DNA of 21,170 bases from DATKEG01 sp035544515 (GTDB taxonomy: Bacteria; Acidobacteriota; Vicinamibacteria; Fen-336). Shown here piece by piece: positions 7,297-14,207 of this stretch (the first letter of the stretch is position 1; the number at the start of each line of letters is the position of its first letter). Location of the stretch: positions 1 through 21,170 of the forward strand of contig DATKEG010000193.1 in assembly GCA_035544515.1 (NCBI GenBank), in the 5' to 3' direction. A model generated the notes under the pieces. The model searched no databases. It had not been told where the DNA came from and saw only the letters and a program-made list of their open reading frames with translations. The position numbers and the translations under genes were made by a program.

Positions 7297-8190
7297 GTGA
7301 CCCTGACCTGGAACGGCAAGCGCTTCGACTGGCTCAACGTCGCCTATTTCACCGGGATCCACGTGGGCGCGCTGTTCGCGCCGGCGGTGTTCTCCTGGTC
7401 GGCTCTGGGCGTCTTCTTCTTCCTTTATTGGCTCTCGGCCTCCGTCGGGATCTGCCTCACCTACCACCGGCTCCTCACGCACCGGGGGTTCAAGGTGCCC
7501 AAGCCGCTGGAGTACGTCTTCACCTTCATCGGCATGCTGGCCAGCGAGGGCGGCGCCATCACCTGGGTGGCCATGCACCGGATGCACCACACACTCTCCG
7601 ACCGCCCGGGCAAGGACCCGCACACACCCAAGGACGGCTTCTGGTGGAGCCACATCGGCTGGATCCTCACGAAGCTCGGGGCCGACTACCGCGAGATGGA
7701 GCGAAAGCACGCGCCGGAGCTGGTGGCCGATCCCGTCCACCGCCTGATGAACAGCCTGCACGTGATGCCGAACATCCTGGTCGGCCTCGCCCTGTATGCC
7801 TGGGGCGGCTGGTCCTTCGTGGTCTGGGGCGTCTTCCTGCGGCTGGTGGTCGTCCTTCACGGCACCTGGCTCGTCAACTCCGCCGCCCACACGTTCGGCT
7901 ACCGCACCTACGACACGCCCGAGGGCTCGACCAACTGCTGGTGGGTCGGCCTGATCGCGTGGGGTGAGGGATGGCACAACAACCACCACGCCTTCCAGCG
8001 CTCGGCCCGGCACGGGCACGAGTGGTGGGAGCTGGACGCGACCTGGGTGGCCATCCGGACGCTCCAGAAGCTGGGACTGGCCTGGGACATCCAGGGCCTC
8101 CCGGCCGGGGCGGAGCGGTTCCGGCTGGACCGGGCGGATCGCGAGACCCTCACCGCGGATCCCCTGGCCGTGCCCGCGCCGGGGGCGTAG
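7297..8190 (+). CDS. Acyl-CoA/acyl-lipid delta-9-type fatty acid desaturase
   Basis: The 297-residue membrane di-iron enzyme has all three histidine boxes: HRLLTH at 57-62, HRMHH at 94-98 and HNNHH at 227-231. It also has WSHIGW at 117-122 and NSAAHTFG at 194-201, typical of stearoyl-CoA (delta-9) desaturases. Hydrophobic segments lie at about 14-55, 70-92 and 155-195. It inserts a cis double bond into a saturated acyl chain using oxygen and reduced electron carrier. No electron donor gene (rubredoxin, ferredoxin or cytochrome b5 domain) is present here, so the donor is encoded elsewhere. The GTG at 7297 is chosen because AGGAGGA lies at 7284-7290, seven bases upstream, and no in-frame ATG is available. 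The gap before it contains an AT-rich island (AAATATTA around 7224-7231) and GTGACA at 7239-7244, possible promoter pieces without a convincing -10. Confidence 0.92.
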   Translation: MTLTWNGKRFDWLNVAYFTGIHVGALFAPAVFSWSALGVFFFLYWLSASVGICLTYHRLLTHRGFKVPKPLEYVFTFIGMLASEGGAITWVAMHRMHHTLSDRPGKDPHTPKDGFWWSHIGWILTKLGADYREMERKHAPELVADPVHRLMNSLHVMPNILVGLALYAWGGWSFVVWGVFLRLVVVLHGTWLVNSAAHTFGYRTYDTPEGSTNCWWVGLIAWGEGWHNNHHAFQRSARHGHEWWELDATWVAIRTLQKLGLAWDIQGLPAGAERFRLDRADRETLTADPLAVPAPGA

Positions 8191-8202
8191 CGCCGGACGG
8201 GC

Positions 8203-8225
8203 CCGAGGCCCGCGAACACCCTCGG
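8203..8225 (+). terminator. GC-rich hairpin after the desaturase gene (weak terminator candidate)
   Basis: CCGAGG at 8203-8208 pairs with CCTCGG at 8220-8225 across an 11-base loop, 13 bases past the desaturase stop. There is no following T-run, so it is not a classical intrinsic terminator. The remainder of the 133-base gap to the next gene holds only a TATCCT box at 8271-8276. Confidence 0.25.
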
Positions 8226-8323
8226 CGGGCCGTTCGTGCGCCCGGCCACTGCGCGGCGCCGGTCCTCTGATATCCTCTGCCCCCATTGCGCCGGGGGTGC
8301 CCTCCCATCCCGGCCCAGATGAC

Positions 8324-10270
8324 ATGCCCAGCTCCAGAGTCCCTCCGGACGCGTCACCGGCGCACATGGAGCGGTTCGAGCAGTTCGTCGGCTGGCTTCT
8401 GCCGCTCACCCTGGGCTTCGCCGCGCTCCAGATCGCCCTCCTGCGGGCCCACCCGTCGGGGGCGGGGCTTTGGGCCATCGGGACGACGGTGGGGTACGCG
8501 GGTCTGACGCTGCTGGCCCGACGCCAGGCCCGACGCCAACGTCTCGAGGCGGCGGTCACGCTCACCTGCGGCGGCCTCTTGGCCGTGGGCGTCCTGGGCG
8601 TGATCATCACACCCGGATCCCTGCCGACGCTGGTGGTGATCCCGCTCCTGGCCGTGATGGTCGCCTTGACCTTCGGGCCGCAGTCCGCCCTCCGCCGGTT
8701 CATGCCGGCCTCCTGGATCGCCGGCGTGCTCATCGCGCTGGTGGGCGAGTGGCTGCCGCGGGCGGCTCCCTCCGGATGGCTGGTGACGGCGTACCGCGTG
8801 GCCACGGTCGCGGCCGTCCTGGGGCTTTCCCTGCTCCTGCTCTGGCAGTTCAGCCGCCGGCTCACCGAGGCGCTCGCGGAGATGCAGGCGGCGAACCTCT
8901 CACTGCACGAGGCGCTGGCCGAGGTCCGCATGGCCGAGGAGAAGATCAAGGACCTCGCCTACCACGACACCCTGACCGCGCTGCCCAACCGGCTCGTCTT
9001 CACCGACCGGCTGGCGCTGGCCGTGAACCAGGCGCAGCGCCAGGGCAGCCGGCTGGCCGTGCTCTTCCTGGACCTGGACCACTTCAAGGTGATCAACGAC
9101 TCGCTCGGCCACAGCCTCGGCGACCTGCTGCTGCAGCAGGTGGCGGCCCGGCTCACCGGCTGCCTGCGCGCGGGTGACACGGTGGCGCGGCTGGGCGGTG
9201 ACGAGTTCACGCTGCTCCTGCCCGGCGTGCAGGGGCCGGCGGAATCCGAGCGCGTCGCGGGCAAGGTGCTGGACACCTTGCGTGAACCCTTCCGGCTCGA
9301 GGGCCGGGAGCTGTTCGTCACCGCGAGCATGGGCATCAGCCTCTACCCCGACGACGGCGAGGACACCGACACCCTGGTGCGCAACGCCGATGCGGCGATG
9401 TACCGCGCCAAGGAGCAGGGGCGGGACAGCCACCGCCTCTACGCGCCGCCCATGAACGAGATGGCCGGCGAGCGCCTGGCCCTGGAAAGCGCGCTGCGCC
9501 GGGCGCTCGCCGGCGACGAGCTGGTGCTCCACTATCAGCCGCTGGTCGAGATCGGCACGGGGCGCCTCCACGGCGTCGAGGCCCTGCTCCGGTGGCGGCA
9601 CCCCGAGAAGGGCCTGCTCTGGCCGTCGGACTTCCTGGCGTTGGCCGAGTCGACGGGCATCATCCTGCCCATCGGCCCGTGGGTGCTGCGCACCGCCTGC
9701 GCCCAGGCCCAGGCCTGGCACGCACAGGACCTGCGCGAGTTGCGCGTGGCGGTCAACCTGTCCGCGCGCCAGTTCCAGCAGCCGGATCTGGCGGAGCACG
9801 TCCAGCGCGCGCTGCGCGAAACCGGCCTGCCGCCCCCACGCCTGGAGCTGGAGATCACCGAGACCAGTGCCATGCAGAACACCGAGCTCACGGCGCGCAC
9901 CTTCCGCGAGCTGAAGGCGCTGGGCGTCCGCATCTCCATCGACGATTTCGGCGTCGGGTACTCGTCCCTCGGCACGCTCAAGCGGCTACCCATCGACACC
10001 ATCAAGATCGACCGCTCGGTCATCCGCGACATCACCACCGACCCGGACGACGCGGCCATCGTCACCGCGATCATCGCCATGGCCCACACCCTCGAGCTGA
10101 AGGTGGTGGCGGAGGGCGTGGACACGGAGGAGCAGCTCACGTTCCTGCGCGGCCACGGCTGCGACCTGATGCAGGGCCACCTGTTCGGGCCGGCCGCGCC
10201 CGCCGAGGAGTGCGGCGAAGGCCTGGCCCGGCACGGGGCCGGCTTCCACGCCCGCGCCGCCGGCGCGTAG
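8324..10270 (+). CDS. Membrane-bound GGDEF-EAL protein (diguanylate cyclase/c-di-GMP phosphodiesterase)
   Basis: The 648-residue protein has five or six predicted membrane helices in residues 20-175, a short coiled linker (about 176-208), a GGDEF domain (about 209-375) and an EAL domain (about 385-635). The cyclase active site GGDEF is intact at 291-295, and the inhibitory product-binding site RxxD is present at 282-285. The EAL side keeps its known catalytic features: EAL at 419-421, NLSARQF with Asn478, ELEITET near 508-514, DDFG at 540-543, Lys561, Glu597 and QG at 617-618. Both activities are therefore possible; which one dominates cannot be told. The sensory membrane part is not a type I recognise. 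The start is ATG 8324 (MPSSRVPP); ATG 8366 just before the first helix is an alternative. Neither has a good ribosome binding site. Sequence upstream of 8324 in this frame overlaps the desaturase and is noise. Confidence 0.9.
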   Translation: MPSSRVPPDASPAHMERFEQFVGWLLPLTLGFAALQIALLRAHPSGAGLWAIGTTVGYAGLTLLARRQARRQRLEAAVTLTCGGLLAVGVLGVIITPGSLPTLVVIPLLAVMVALTFGPQSALRRFMPASWIAGVLIALVGEWLPRAAPSGWLVTAYRVATVAAVLGLSLLLLWQFSRRLTEALAEMQAANLSLHEALAEVRMAEEKIKDLAYHDTLTALPNRLVFTDRLALAVNQAQRQGSRLAVLFLDLDHFKVINDSLGHSLGDLLLQQVAARLTGCLRAGDTVARLGGDEFTLLLPGVQGPAESERVAGKVLDTLREPFRLEGRELFVTASMGISLYPDDGEDTDTLVRNADAAMYRAKEQGRDSHRLYAPPMNEMAGERLALESALRRALAGDELVLHYQPLVEIGTGRLHGVEALLRWRHPEKGLLWPSDFLALAESTGIILPIGPWVLRTACAQAQAWHAQDLRELRVAVNLSARQFQQPDLAEHVQRALRETGLPPPRLELEITETSAMQNTELTARTFRELKALGVRISIDDFGVGYSSLGTLKRLPIDTIKIDRSVIRDITTDPDDAAIVTAIIAMAHTLELKVVAEGVDTEEQLTFLRGHGCDLMQGHLFGPAAPAEECGEGLARHGAGFHARAAGA

Positions 10271-10313
10271 TCCGGCGAGGCCGCCCGCTGGCCCTGACCG
10301 CGGGCACGCGGCA

Positions 10314-10319
10314 TAGAAT
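10314..10319 (+). promoter_or_regulatory. TAGAAT box immediately before the Nudix gene start
   Basis: TAGAAT (five of six matches to TATAAT) ends five bases before the ATG at 10325. Transcription from it would begin at or next to the start codon, giving a leaderless mRNA, in line with the absence of a Shine-Dalgarno sequence. No good -35 hexamer is seen at the usual distance; CTGACC at 10294-10299 is too close. Confidence 0.45.
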
Positions 10320-10324
10320 CGTGC

Positions 10325-10873
10325 ATGGACCTGCGGGCGACGCTGCTCCGCCACGCTCCCGCCGACGAGCACGAGTCGGCCGACCTCGGCCGGATCGTGA
10401 GGTTCGTGGCCGCGCAGGCCGACCCCTTCGACCGCCGCCACCGGGACGCGCACCTGACCGGGAGCGCGTTCGTCGTATCCCAGGACGGGTCGCGCGTGCT
10501 GCTGCTGCACCACCGCAAGCTAGGCCGCTGGCTGCAGCCCGGCGGACATGCCGATCCCGGCGAGTCCTCCGGCGAAGCGGTGGCACTGCGCGAGGCGCGC
10601 GAGGAGACGGGCATCGCCGGTCTCCTCCTGCACCCGCGGGCCCCGCGCCCGCTCGACGTGGACGTGCACGACATCCCCGCCCGGGACGACGAGGCGGCGC
10701 ACCAGCACCTCGACCTCCGGTACCTGGTCGTGGCGCCCGCGGACGCGGCCCCCGTGCCTTCCCCGCGCGAGGCGCGCGTGACGCGGTGGTTCTCCTGGGG
10801 GGAGCTGTCCTCTCTCGACCTCGACCCCGGACTCGTACGCGGCCTGGAAAAGGCACGGACGTACGGGGCATGA
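10325..10873 (+). CDS. Nudix hydrolase
   Basis: The 182-residue protein contains a Nudix box starting at Gly74 (GHADPGE) and ending in LREAREETGI at 88-97. These provide the catalytic helix glutamates Glu90, Glu93 and Glu94 for Mg2+ binding. It hydrolyses a nucleoside diphosphate linked to some other moiety; the exact substrate is unknown. Between Glu80 and the REAREE segment there are eight residues rather than the seven of the consensus box, a variation I believe occurs in some Nudix subfamilies. The N-terminal 40 residues (ATLLRHAPADEHE, IVRFVAAQADPFDRRHRDAHLTGSAFVV) form the usual lead-in. Its stop codon overlaps the start of the next gene (ATGA at 10870-10873), so the two are translationally coupled. 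ATG 10325 is chosen from the TAGAAT box and lack of alternatives. Confidence 0.9.
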   Translation: MDLRATLLRHAPADEHESADLGRIVRFVAAQADPFDRRHRDAHLTGSAFVVSQDGSRVLLLHHRKLGRWLQPGGHADPGESSGEAVALREAREETGIAGLLLHPRAPRPLDVDVHDIPARDDEAAHQHLDLRYLVVAPADAAPVPSPREARVTRWFSWGELSSLDLDPGLVRGLEKARTYGA

Positions 10874-11763
10874 GCCGCCGCGGCGCCGGGACGCGGGCGG
10901 GGCAGGCGGCGCTCGCGCTCACGGCCGCGCTTGCCCTCGGCGCGGCACCCGTGCCCGCGACCTACCGGGCCTCCGTCGAGGCCTGGCGCGCCGAGCGGGA
11001 AGCGAAGCTGCGCGCCGAAGACGGCTGGCTGGCCGTGGCCGGCCTGTTCTGGCTTCGCCAGGGCGCGAACAGCCTGGGCACGCTGCCCGGAAACGACATC
11101 GTGCTCCCGGCGGGGTCGGCGCCGGCCCGGGCCGGGACGCTCACGCTGCGCGACGGCCGCGTCATGCTGCGCCTGGCGAGGGGGGTCACCGCGGCTGGCG
11201 CGGGACACTCCCCCGAGCGCGAAATCGCGCCCGACGGCGACGAGGTCGTGGCGCTCGGCCGCCTGCGCCTGAGCGTCATCGAGCGCTCGGGGCGCCACGG
11301 CCTGCGCGTGAGGGATCCCGAGTCGCCCCGGCGCCGCGGCTTCTCCGGCTTGGCCTGGTATCCGGTGGACGAGTCGTTTCGGGTGGCGGCCCGGTTCGTG
11401 CCCGCCGCGCAGAGGACGATCGGCGTGGCCAACGTGCTCGGAGACGTGCTCGAGATGCCGAGCCCGGGCCAGGTCGAGTTCACGCTGCGCGGCCGCGCGC
11501 TGCGTCTCGACCCGGCGCTCGAGGTGGGCTCGCCGCGCCTCTTCTTCATCTTCCGCGACACGACGGCGGGCCGGGACACCTACCCCGCCGGCCGCTACCT
11601 GTACGCCGAGCCGCCCGCGGACGGGGTCGTGACGCTCGACTTCAACCGGGCCTACAGCCCGCCGTGCGCGTTCACCGACTTCGCCACCTGCCCGCTGCCC
11701 CCGCCGCAGAACCGGCTCTCCGTCGCCGTGGAAGCCGGCGAGAAGAAGCCGCCCCACCCCTGA
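10870..11763 (+). CDS. DUF1684-family exported protein
   Basis: The 297-residue protein matches the DUF1684 family from end to end. It has YRASVEAWRAEREAKLRAEDGWLAVAGLFWLRQG near residues 32-65, GNDIVLP near 74-80, a central FVPAAQRTIGVANVLGD, and a C-terminal YSPPCAFTDFATCPLPPPQNRL. The family has no established function that I can name. Residues 1-30 form a hydrophobic signal sequence (ALALTAALALGAAPVPA), so the protein is probably exported to the periplasm. The two cysteines in the PPCAFTDFATCPLPPPQN motif are conserved in the family. Its ATG overlaps the Nudix stop as ATGA, so it forms a two-gene unit with it. It ends 6 bases before the convergent surE stop. Confidence 0.85.
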   Translation: MSRRGAGTRAGQAALALTAALALGAAPVPATYRASVEAWRAEREAKLRAEDGWLAVAGLFWLRQGANSLGTLPGNDIVLPAGSAPARAGTLTLRDGRVMLRLARGVTAAGAGHSPEREIAPDGDEVVALGRLRLSVIERSGRHGLRVRDPESPRRRGFSGLAWYPVDESFRVAARFVPAAQRTIGVANVLGDVLEMPSPGQVEFTLRGRALRLDPALEVGSPRLFFIFRDTTAGRDTYPAGRYLYAEPPADGVVTLDFNRAYSPPCAFTDFATCPLPPPQNRLSVAVEAGEKKPPHP

Positions 11764-11769
11764 GCGCGC

Positions 11770-12543
11770 TCAGACGGCGCCGGGTCCGACCCGCGGGAAG
11801 CCCTGCACCGGCCACGCCGCCACCGTCTCGCGGAGCGCGTCGTCGGTGAGGTCGAGCTGCAGGGGCGTCACCGACACCAGACGGTCGCGCAGGACGGCGT
11901 TGCAGTCGCTGCCGGGGATGTCCTCGTGCTGGTACTCGTTTCCGCCGATCCAGTAGTACTTCCGGCCGCGCGGGTCCACCTTCTCCACCACGTCGTAGCC
12001 GTAGGAGTGTTTCCCCAGCCGTGTCACCTCGTAGCCGCGCGGCTCGCTCCCGCCGGGGATGTTGACGTTGAGCAGCAGGTGGGGCGGCAGCTCCTGGCTC
12101 AGGGCGGCCTGCGTGAGCGCGCGGGCGAACCGCGCGGCGGGCCCGAACTCGAAGCGCTCGCGCGTGACCAGGCTGAAGGCGATGGCGGGTACGCCCAGGA
12201 TCGAGGCCTCCATGGCCGCGGCCACCGTCCCCGAGTAGGTCACGTCGTCGGCGAGGTTGGGCCCGTGGTTGATGCCGGAGACCATCAGGCGCGGCCGCCG
12301 GCCCTTGAGGATGTGGTTGATCGCGATGTACGAGCAGTCCGTGGGCGTGCCGTCCACCGCGAACCAGCGCTCGCGGACCCTGCGGATGCGCAGCGGCCGG
12401 TGGATCGAGATGGCGTGCGACGTCGCGCTCTGCTCCGCCTCCGGGGCCACGATCCACACCTCGCCGTCGAGCCCGTCCATGGCCTCGGCCAGGGCCTTGA
12501 TTCCGTCCGACAGGATGCCGTCGTCGTTGGAGACGAGGATCAG
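11770..12543 (-). CDS. surE: SurE 5'/3'-nucleotidase (survival protein E)
   Basis: The 257-residue protein begins MILVSNDDGI and carries the SurE metal and phosphate residues: Asp7 and Asp8, Ser39 in EAEQSATSH, and Asn92 in SGINHGPN, followed by ADDVTYSGTVAAAME. SurE dephosphorylates nucleoside 5'- and 3'-monophosphates and short polyphosphate in the cytoplasm and is linked to stationary-phase survival. The start is unusual. No ATG, GTG or TTG sits at the conserved N-terminus, but a CTG at 12543 gives the exact family N-terminus, and a strong GGAGGTGG site lies six bases before it. A GTG 10 codons upstream would add an atypical extension. The gene follows the AGCS transporter with a 37-base gap on the same strand and is probably cotranscribed with it. 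Product identity is certain; the start codon is an inference. Confidence 0.93.
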   Translation of the reverse strand: MILVSNDDGILSDGIKALAEAMDGLDGEVWIVAPEAEQSATSHAISIHRPLRIRRVRERWFAVDGTPTDCSYIAINHILKGRRPRLMVSGINHGPNLADDVTYSGTVAAAMEASILGVPAIAFSLVTRERFEFGPAARFARALTQAALSQELPPHLLLNVNIPGGSEPRGYEVTRLGKHSYGYDVVEKVDPRGRKYYWIGGNEYQHEDIPGSDCNAVLRDRLVSVTPLQLDLTDDALRETVAAWPVQGFPRVGPGAV

Positions 12544-12580
12544 AAGACCACCTCCGTCCTCGAACACGATCGCGCCCGGG

Positions 12581-13936
12581 TCAGGCGGCCGGCGGCTCGG
12601 CCGATCGGTCGAGATCACCCTCCCAGAGATAGAGGCGCGTCTCCGCCGCCGCCACGCCGCTGAGCGCGAGGAGCGAGACGAGGTTGGGCACCGCCATGAG
12701 GCCATTGGCGATGTCGGCGAACGCCCACACCGCCGGCATGGTCGCCACCGAGCCGACCATCACCGCCACCACCCAGAGCAGGCGATAGGGCTTGACGGCT
12801 CGCTCGCCGACCAGGTACTCCGCGGCCTTCTCGCCGTAATACGACCAGCCCAGGATCGTGGAGAAGACGAAGGTGAGCAGCCCCACGCTCAGGATGAAGG
12901 GCCCGATCGCGCCCAGATCGTGGAACGCGGCCTTGGTGAGCGCCACGCCCGCGACCCCGTCCGCCCACTGCATCGAGTTCACGACCACCAGACCGGTCAT
13001 GGCGCAGACCACGACCGTGTCCCAGAACGTGCCCGTGGAGGAGACCAGGGCCTGGCGGACGGGGTTCTTCGTCTGGGCCGCCGCGGCCACGATCGGCGCG
13101 CTGCCCAGCCCGGACTCGTTGGAGAAGAGCCCGCGCGCGATGCCGAAGCGGATCGCCTCGCGCACGCCCGCCCCCAGGAACCCGCCCATGGCCGCCTGGC
13201 CCGTGAAAGCGCCCGTCACGATCAAGCGCAGGCTCTCCGGTATGCGCTCCACGTGCATGACGAGCAGGACCAGGCATCCGAGCACGTAGGAGACCGCCAT
13301 GAACGGCACGAGCTTCTCGCAGACGGTGGCGATCGACTTGATGCCGCCCAGGATCACCACCCCCGTCAGCACCGTCAAGGCCAGGCCGCTGGCCCACGTC
13401 GGCACGCGGTAGCTCTCCCGAAGGAGCGAGCTGATCGAGTTCGCCTGCACCATGCAGCCGATGCCGAAGGCGGCCACCGCCGTCAGCACCGCGAACACGA
13501 TGCCGAGCCACCGCATCTTCATCCCGCGCTCCAGGACGTACATGGGCCCGCCGCCCATGTCGCCGCTGGGCGTCTTGACGCGGTACTTCACCGCCAGGAC
13601 CGCCTCCGCGTATTTGGTCGCGATGCCGAACACGCCGGTGAGCCACATCCAGAGCACGGCGCCGGGTCCGCCCGCGGCCACGGCGGTGGAGACGCCCACG
13701 ATGTTGCCCGTGCCGATGGTGGCCGCCAGCGCGGTCATGAGCGCGCCGAACTGGCTGATGTCCCCCTCGCCTTCCCGCTCGCGCCGGAAGGAGAGGCGGA
13801 TGGCCGTGGGCAAGTAGCGCTGGATGAAGCGGAGGCGGAAGGTCAGGAACAGGTGCGTGCCGAAGAGCAGGATGAGCAGCGGCGGGCCCCAGACGAAATC
13901 GCTGACCCGGCCGAGCAAAGCCTCGATGGACTGCAA
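12581..13936 (-). CDS. AGCS-family sodium:alanine/glycine symporter
   Basis: The 451-residue polytopic protein shows the hallmarks of the alanine-or-glycine:cation symporter family. These are TALAATIGTGNIVGVSTAVAAGGPGA around residues 68-93, GDMGGGPMYVLERGMK at 125-140, SNESGLGSAPIVAAAAQT in the middle, and GWSYYGEKAAEYLVG near the C-terminus. It imports small neutral amino acids with sodium ions across the inner membrane. The start is TTG 13936, eight bases after a GGAGG ribosome binding site, giving an N-terminus (LQSIEALLGRVSDFVWGPPLL) like those of relatives and a normal family length. The open frame continues upstream to 14101, but that part is not transporter-like. The gene is upstream of surE on the same strand. 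Confidence 0.92.
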   Translation of the reverse strand: MQSIEALLGRVSDFVWGPPLLILLFGTHLFLTFRLRFIQRYLPTAIRLSFRREREGEGDISQFGALMTALAATIGTGNIVGVSTAVAAGGPGAVLWMWLTGVFGIATKYAEAVLAVKYRVKTPSGDMGGGPMYVLERGMKMRWLGIVFAVLTAVAAFGIGCMVQANSISSLLRESYRVPTWASGLALTVLTGVVILGGIKSIATVCEKLVPFMAVSYVLGCLVLLVMHVERIPESLRLIVTGAFTGQAAMGGFLGAGVREAIRFGIARGLFSNESGLGSAPIVAAAAQTKNPVRQALVSSTGTFWDTVVVCAMTGLVVVNSMQWADGVAGVALTKAAFHDLGAIGPFILSVGLLTFVFSTILGWSYYGEKAAEYLVGERAVKPYRLLWVVAVMVGSVATMPAVWAFADIANGLMAVPNLVSLLALSGVAAAETRLYLWEGDLDRSAEPPAA

Positions 13937-13977
13937 TGAAGCCGCCTCCGCGCGTCGGCGTCCCGCGTGAAGGGCCG

Positions 13978-13983
13978 AGCATA
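13978..13983 (-). promoter_or_regulatory. Possible -10 box for the AGCS transporter gene
   Basis: Read on the minus strand, 13983-13978 is TATGCT, about 41 bases upstream of the TTG start. No convincing -35 hexamer is present 16-18 bases further upstream. The 262-base gap around it (13937-14198) otherwise holds only the aldo/keto reductase-like remnant and a repeated GGTCAGTCCA. Confidence 0.3.
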
Positions 13984-14118
13984 GCAGGGTGCAATCTACG
14001 GTGGAACCGGCACGCAACCGGGGAGGACCGACACATGCCCCTGGCCGCGGTTCTGGCCGTCGCTCTGGACCGCCGGCGGCCGGCGCGGTCCCCGCGCCCA
14101 CGGAGACGGAGAAGGTCG

Positions 14119-14190
14119 CGCCCTCTCCTCGTCACGGTCGGGCTCGGTGGACAGGCGCATGCACCCGATGGCGAGCGCGGTCAGTCCATG
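14119..14190 (-). pseudogene. N-terminal remnant resembling an aldo/keto reductase
   Basis: In the gap downstream of boxB the minus strand encodes HGLTALAIGCMRLSTEP followed by DRDEERA. G-C-M-R-L-S-T-x-x-D-R-D-E is the N-terminal beta-strand and loop of a recognisable group of aldo/keto reductases. The expected continuation (a helix, then the conserved D-T-A-D-x-Y) is missing; the frame instead runs into low-information Pro/Arg-rich sequence. No start codon is in frame before it. It is probably a truncated relic. The match is short, so the family call is tentative. Confidence 0.4.
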
Positions 14191-14207
14191 ACCCCCGGTC
14201 AGTCCAG
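14179..14207. repeat. Short direct repeat GGTCAGTCCA at the 3' end of boxB
   Basis: GGTCAGTCCA occurs at 14179-14188 and again at 14198-14207, starts 19 bases apart. The second copy includes the boxB stop codon and the first lies just beyond it, next to the aldo/keto reductase-like remnant. It may mark a small duplication or deletion joint. Confidence 0.4.

Noticed and set aside
9535..11757. 740-codon minus-strand open frame across the EAL domain, Nudix and DUF1684 genes
   Set aside because: It spans three well-identified genes on the other strand and has no recognisable motifs; compositional shadow.
12257..13939. 560-codon plus-strand open frame opposite the AGCS transporter
   Set aside because: His/Arg/Asp-rich antisense reading of a clear transporter gene, with no domain of its own.
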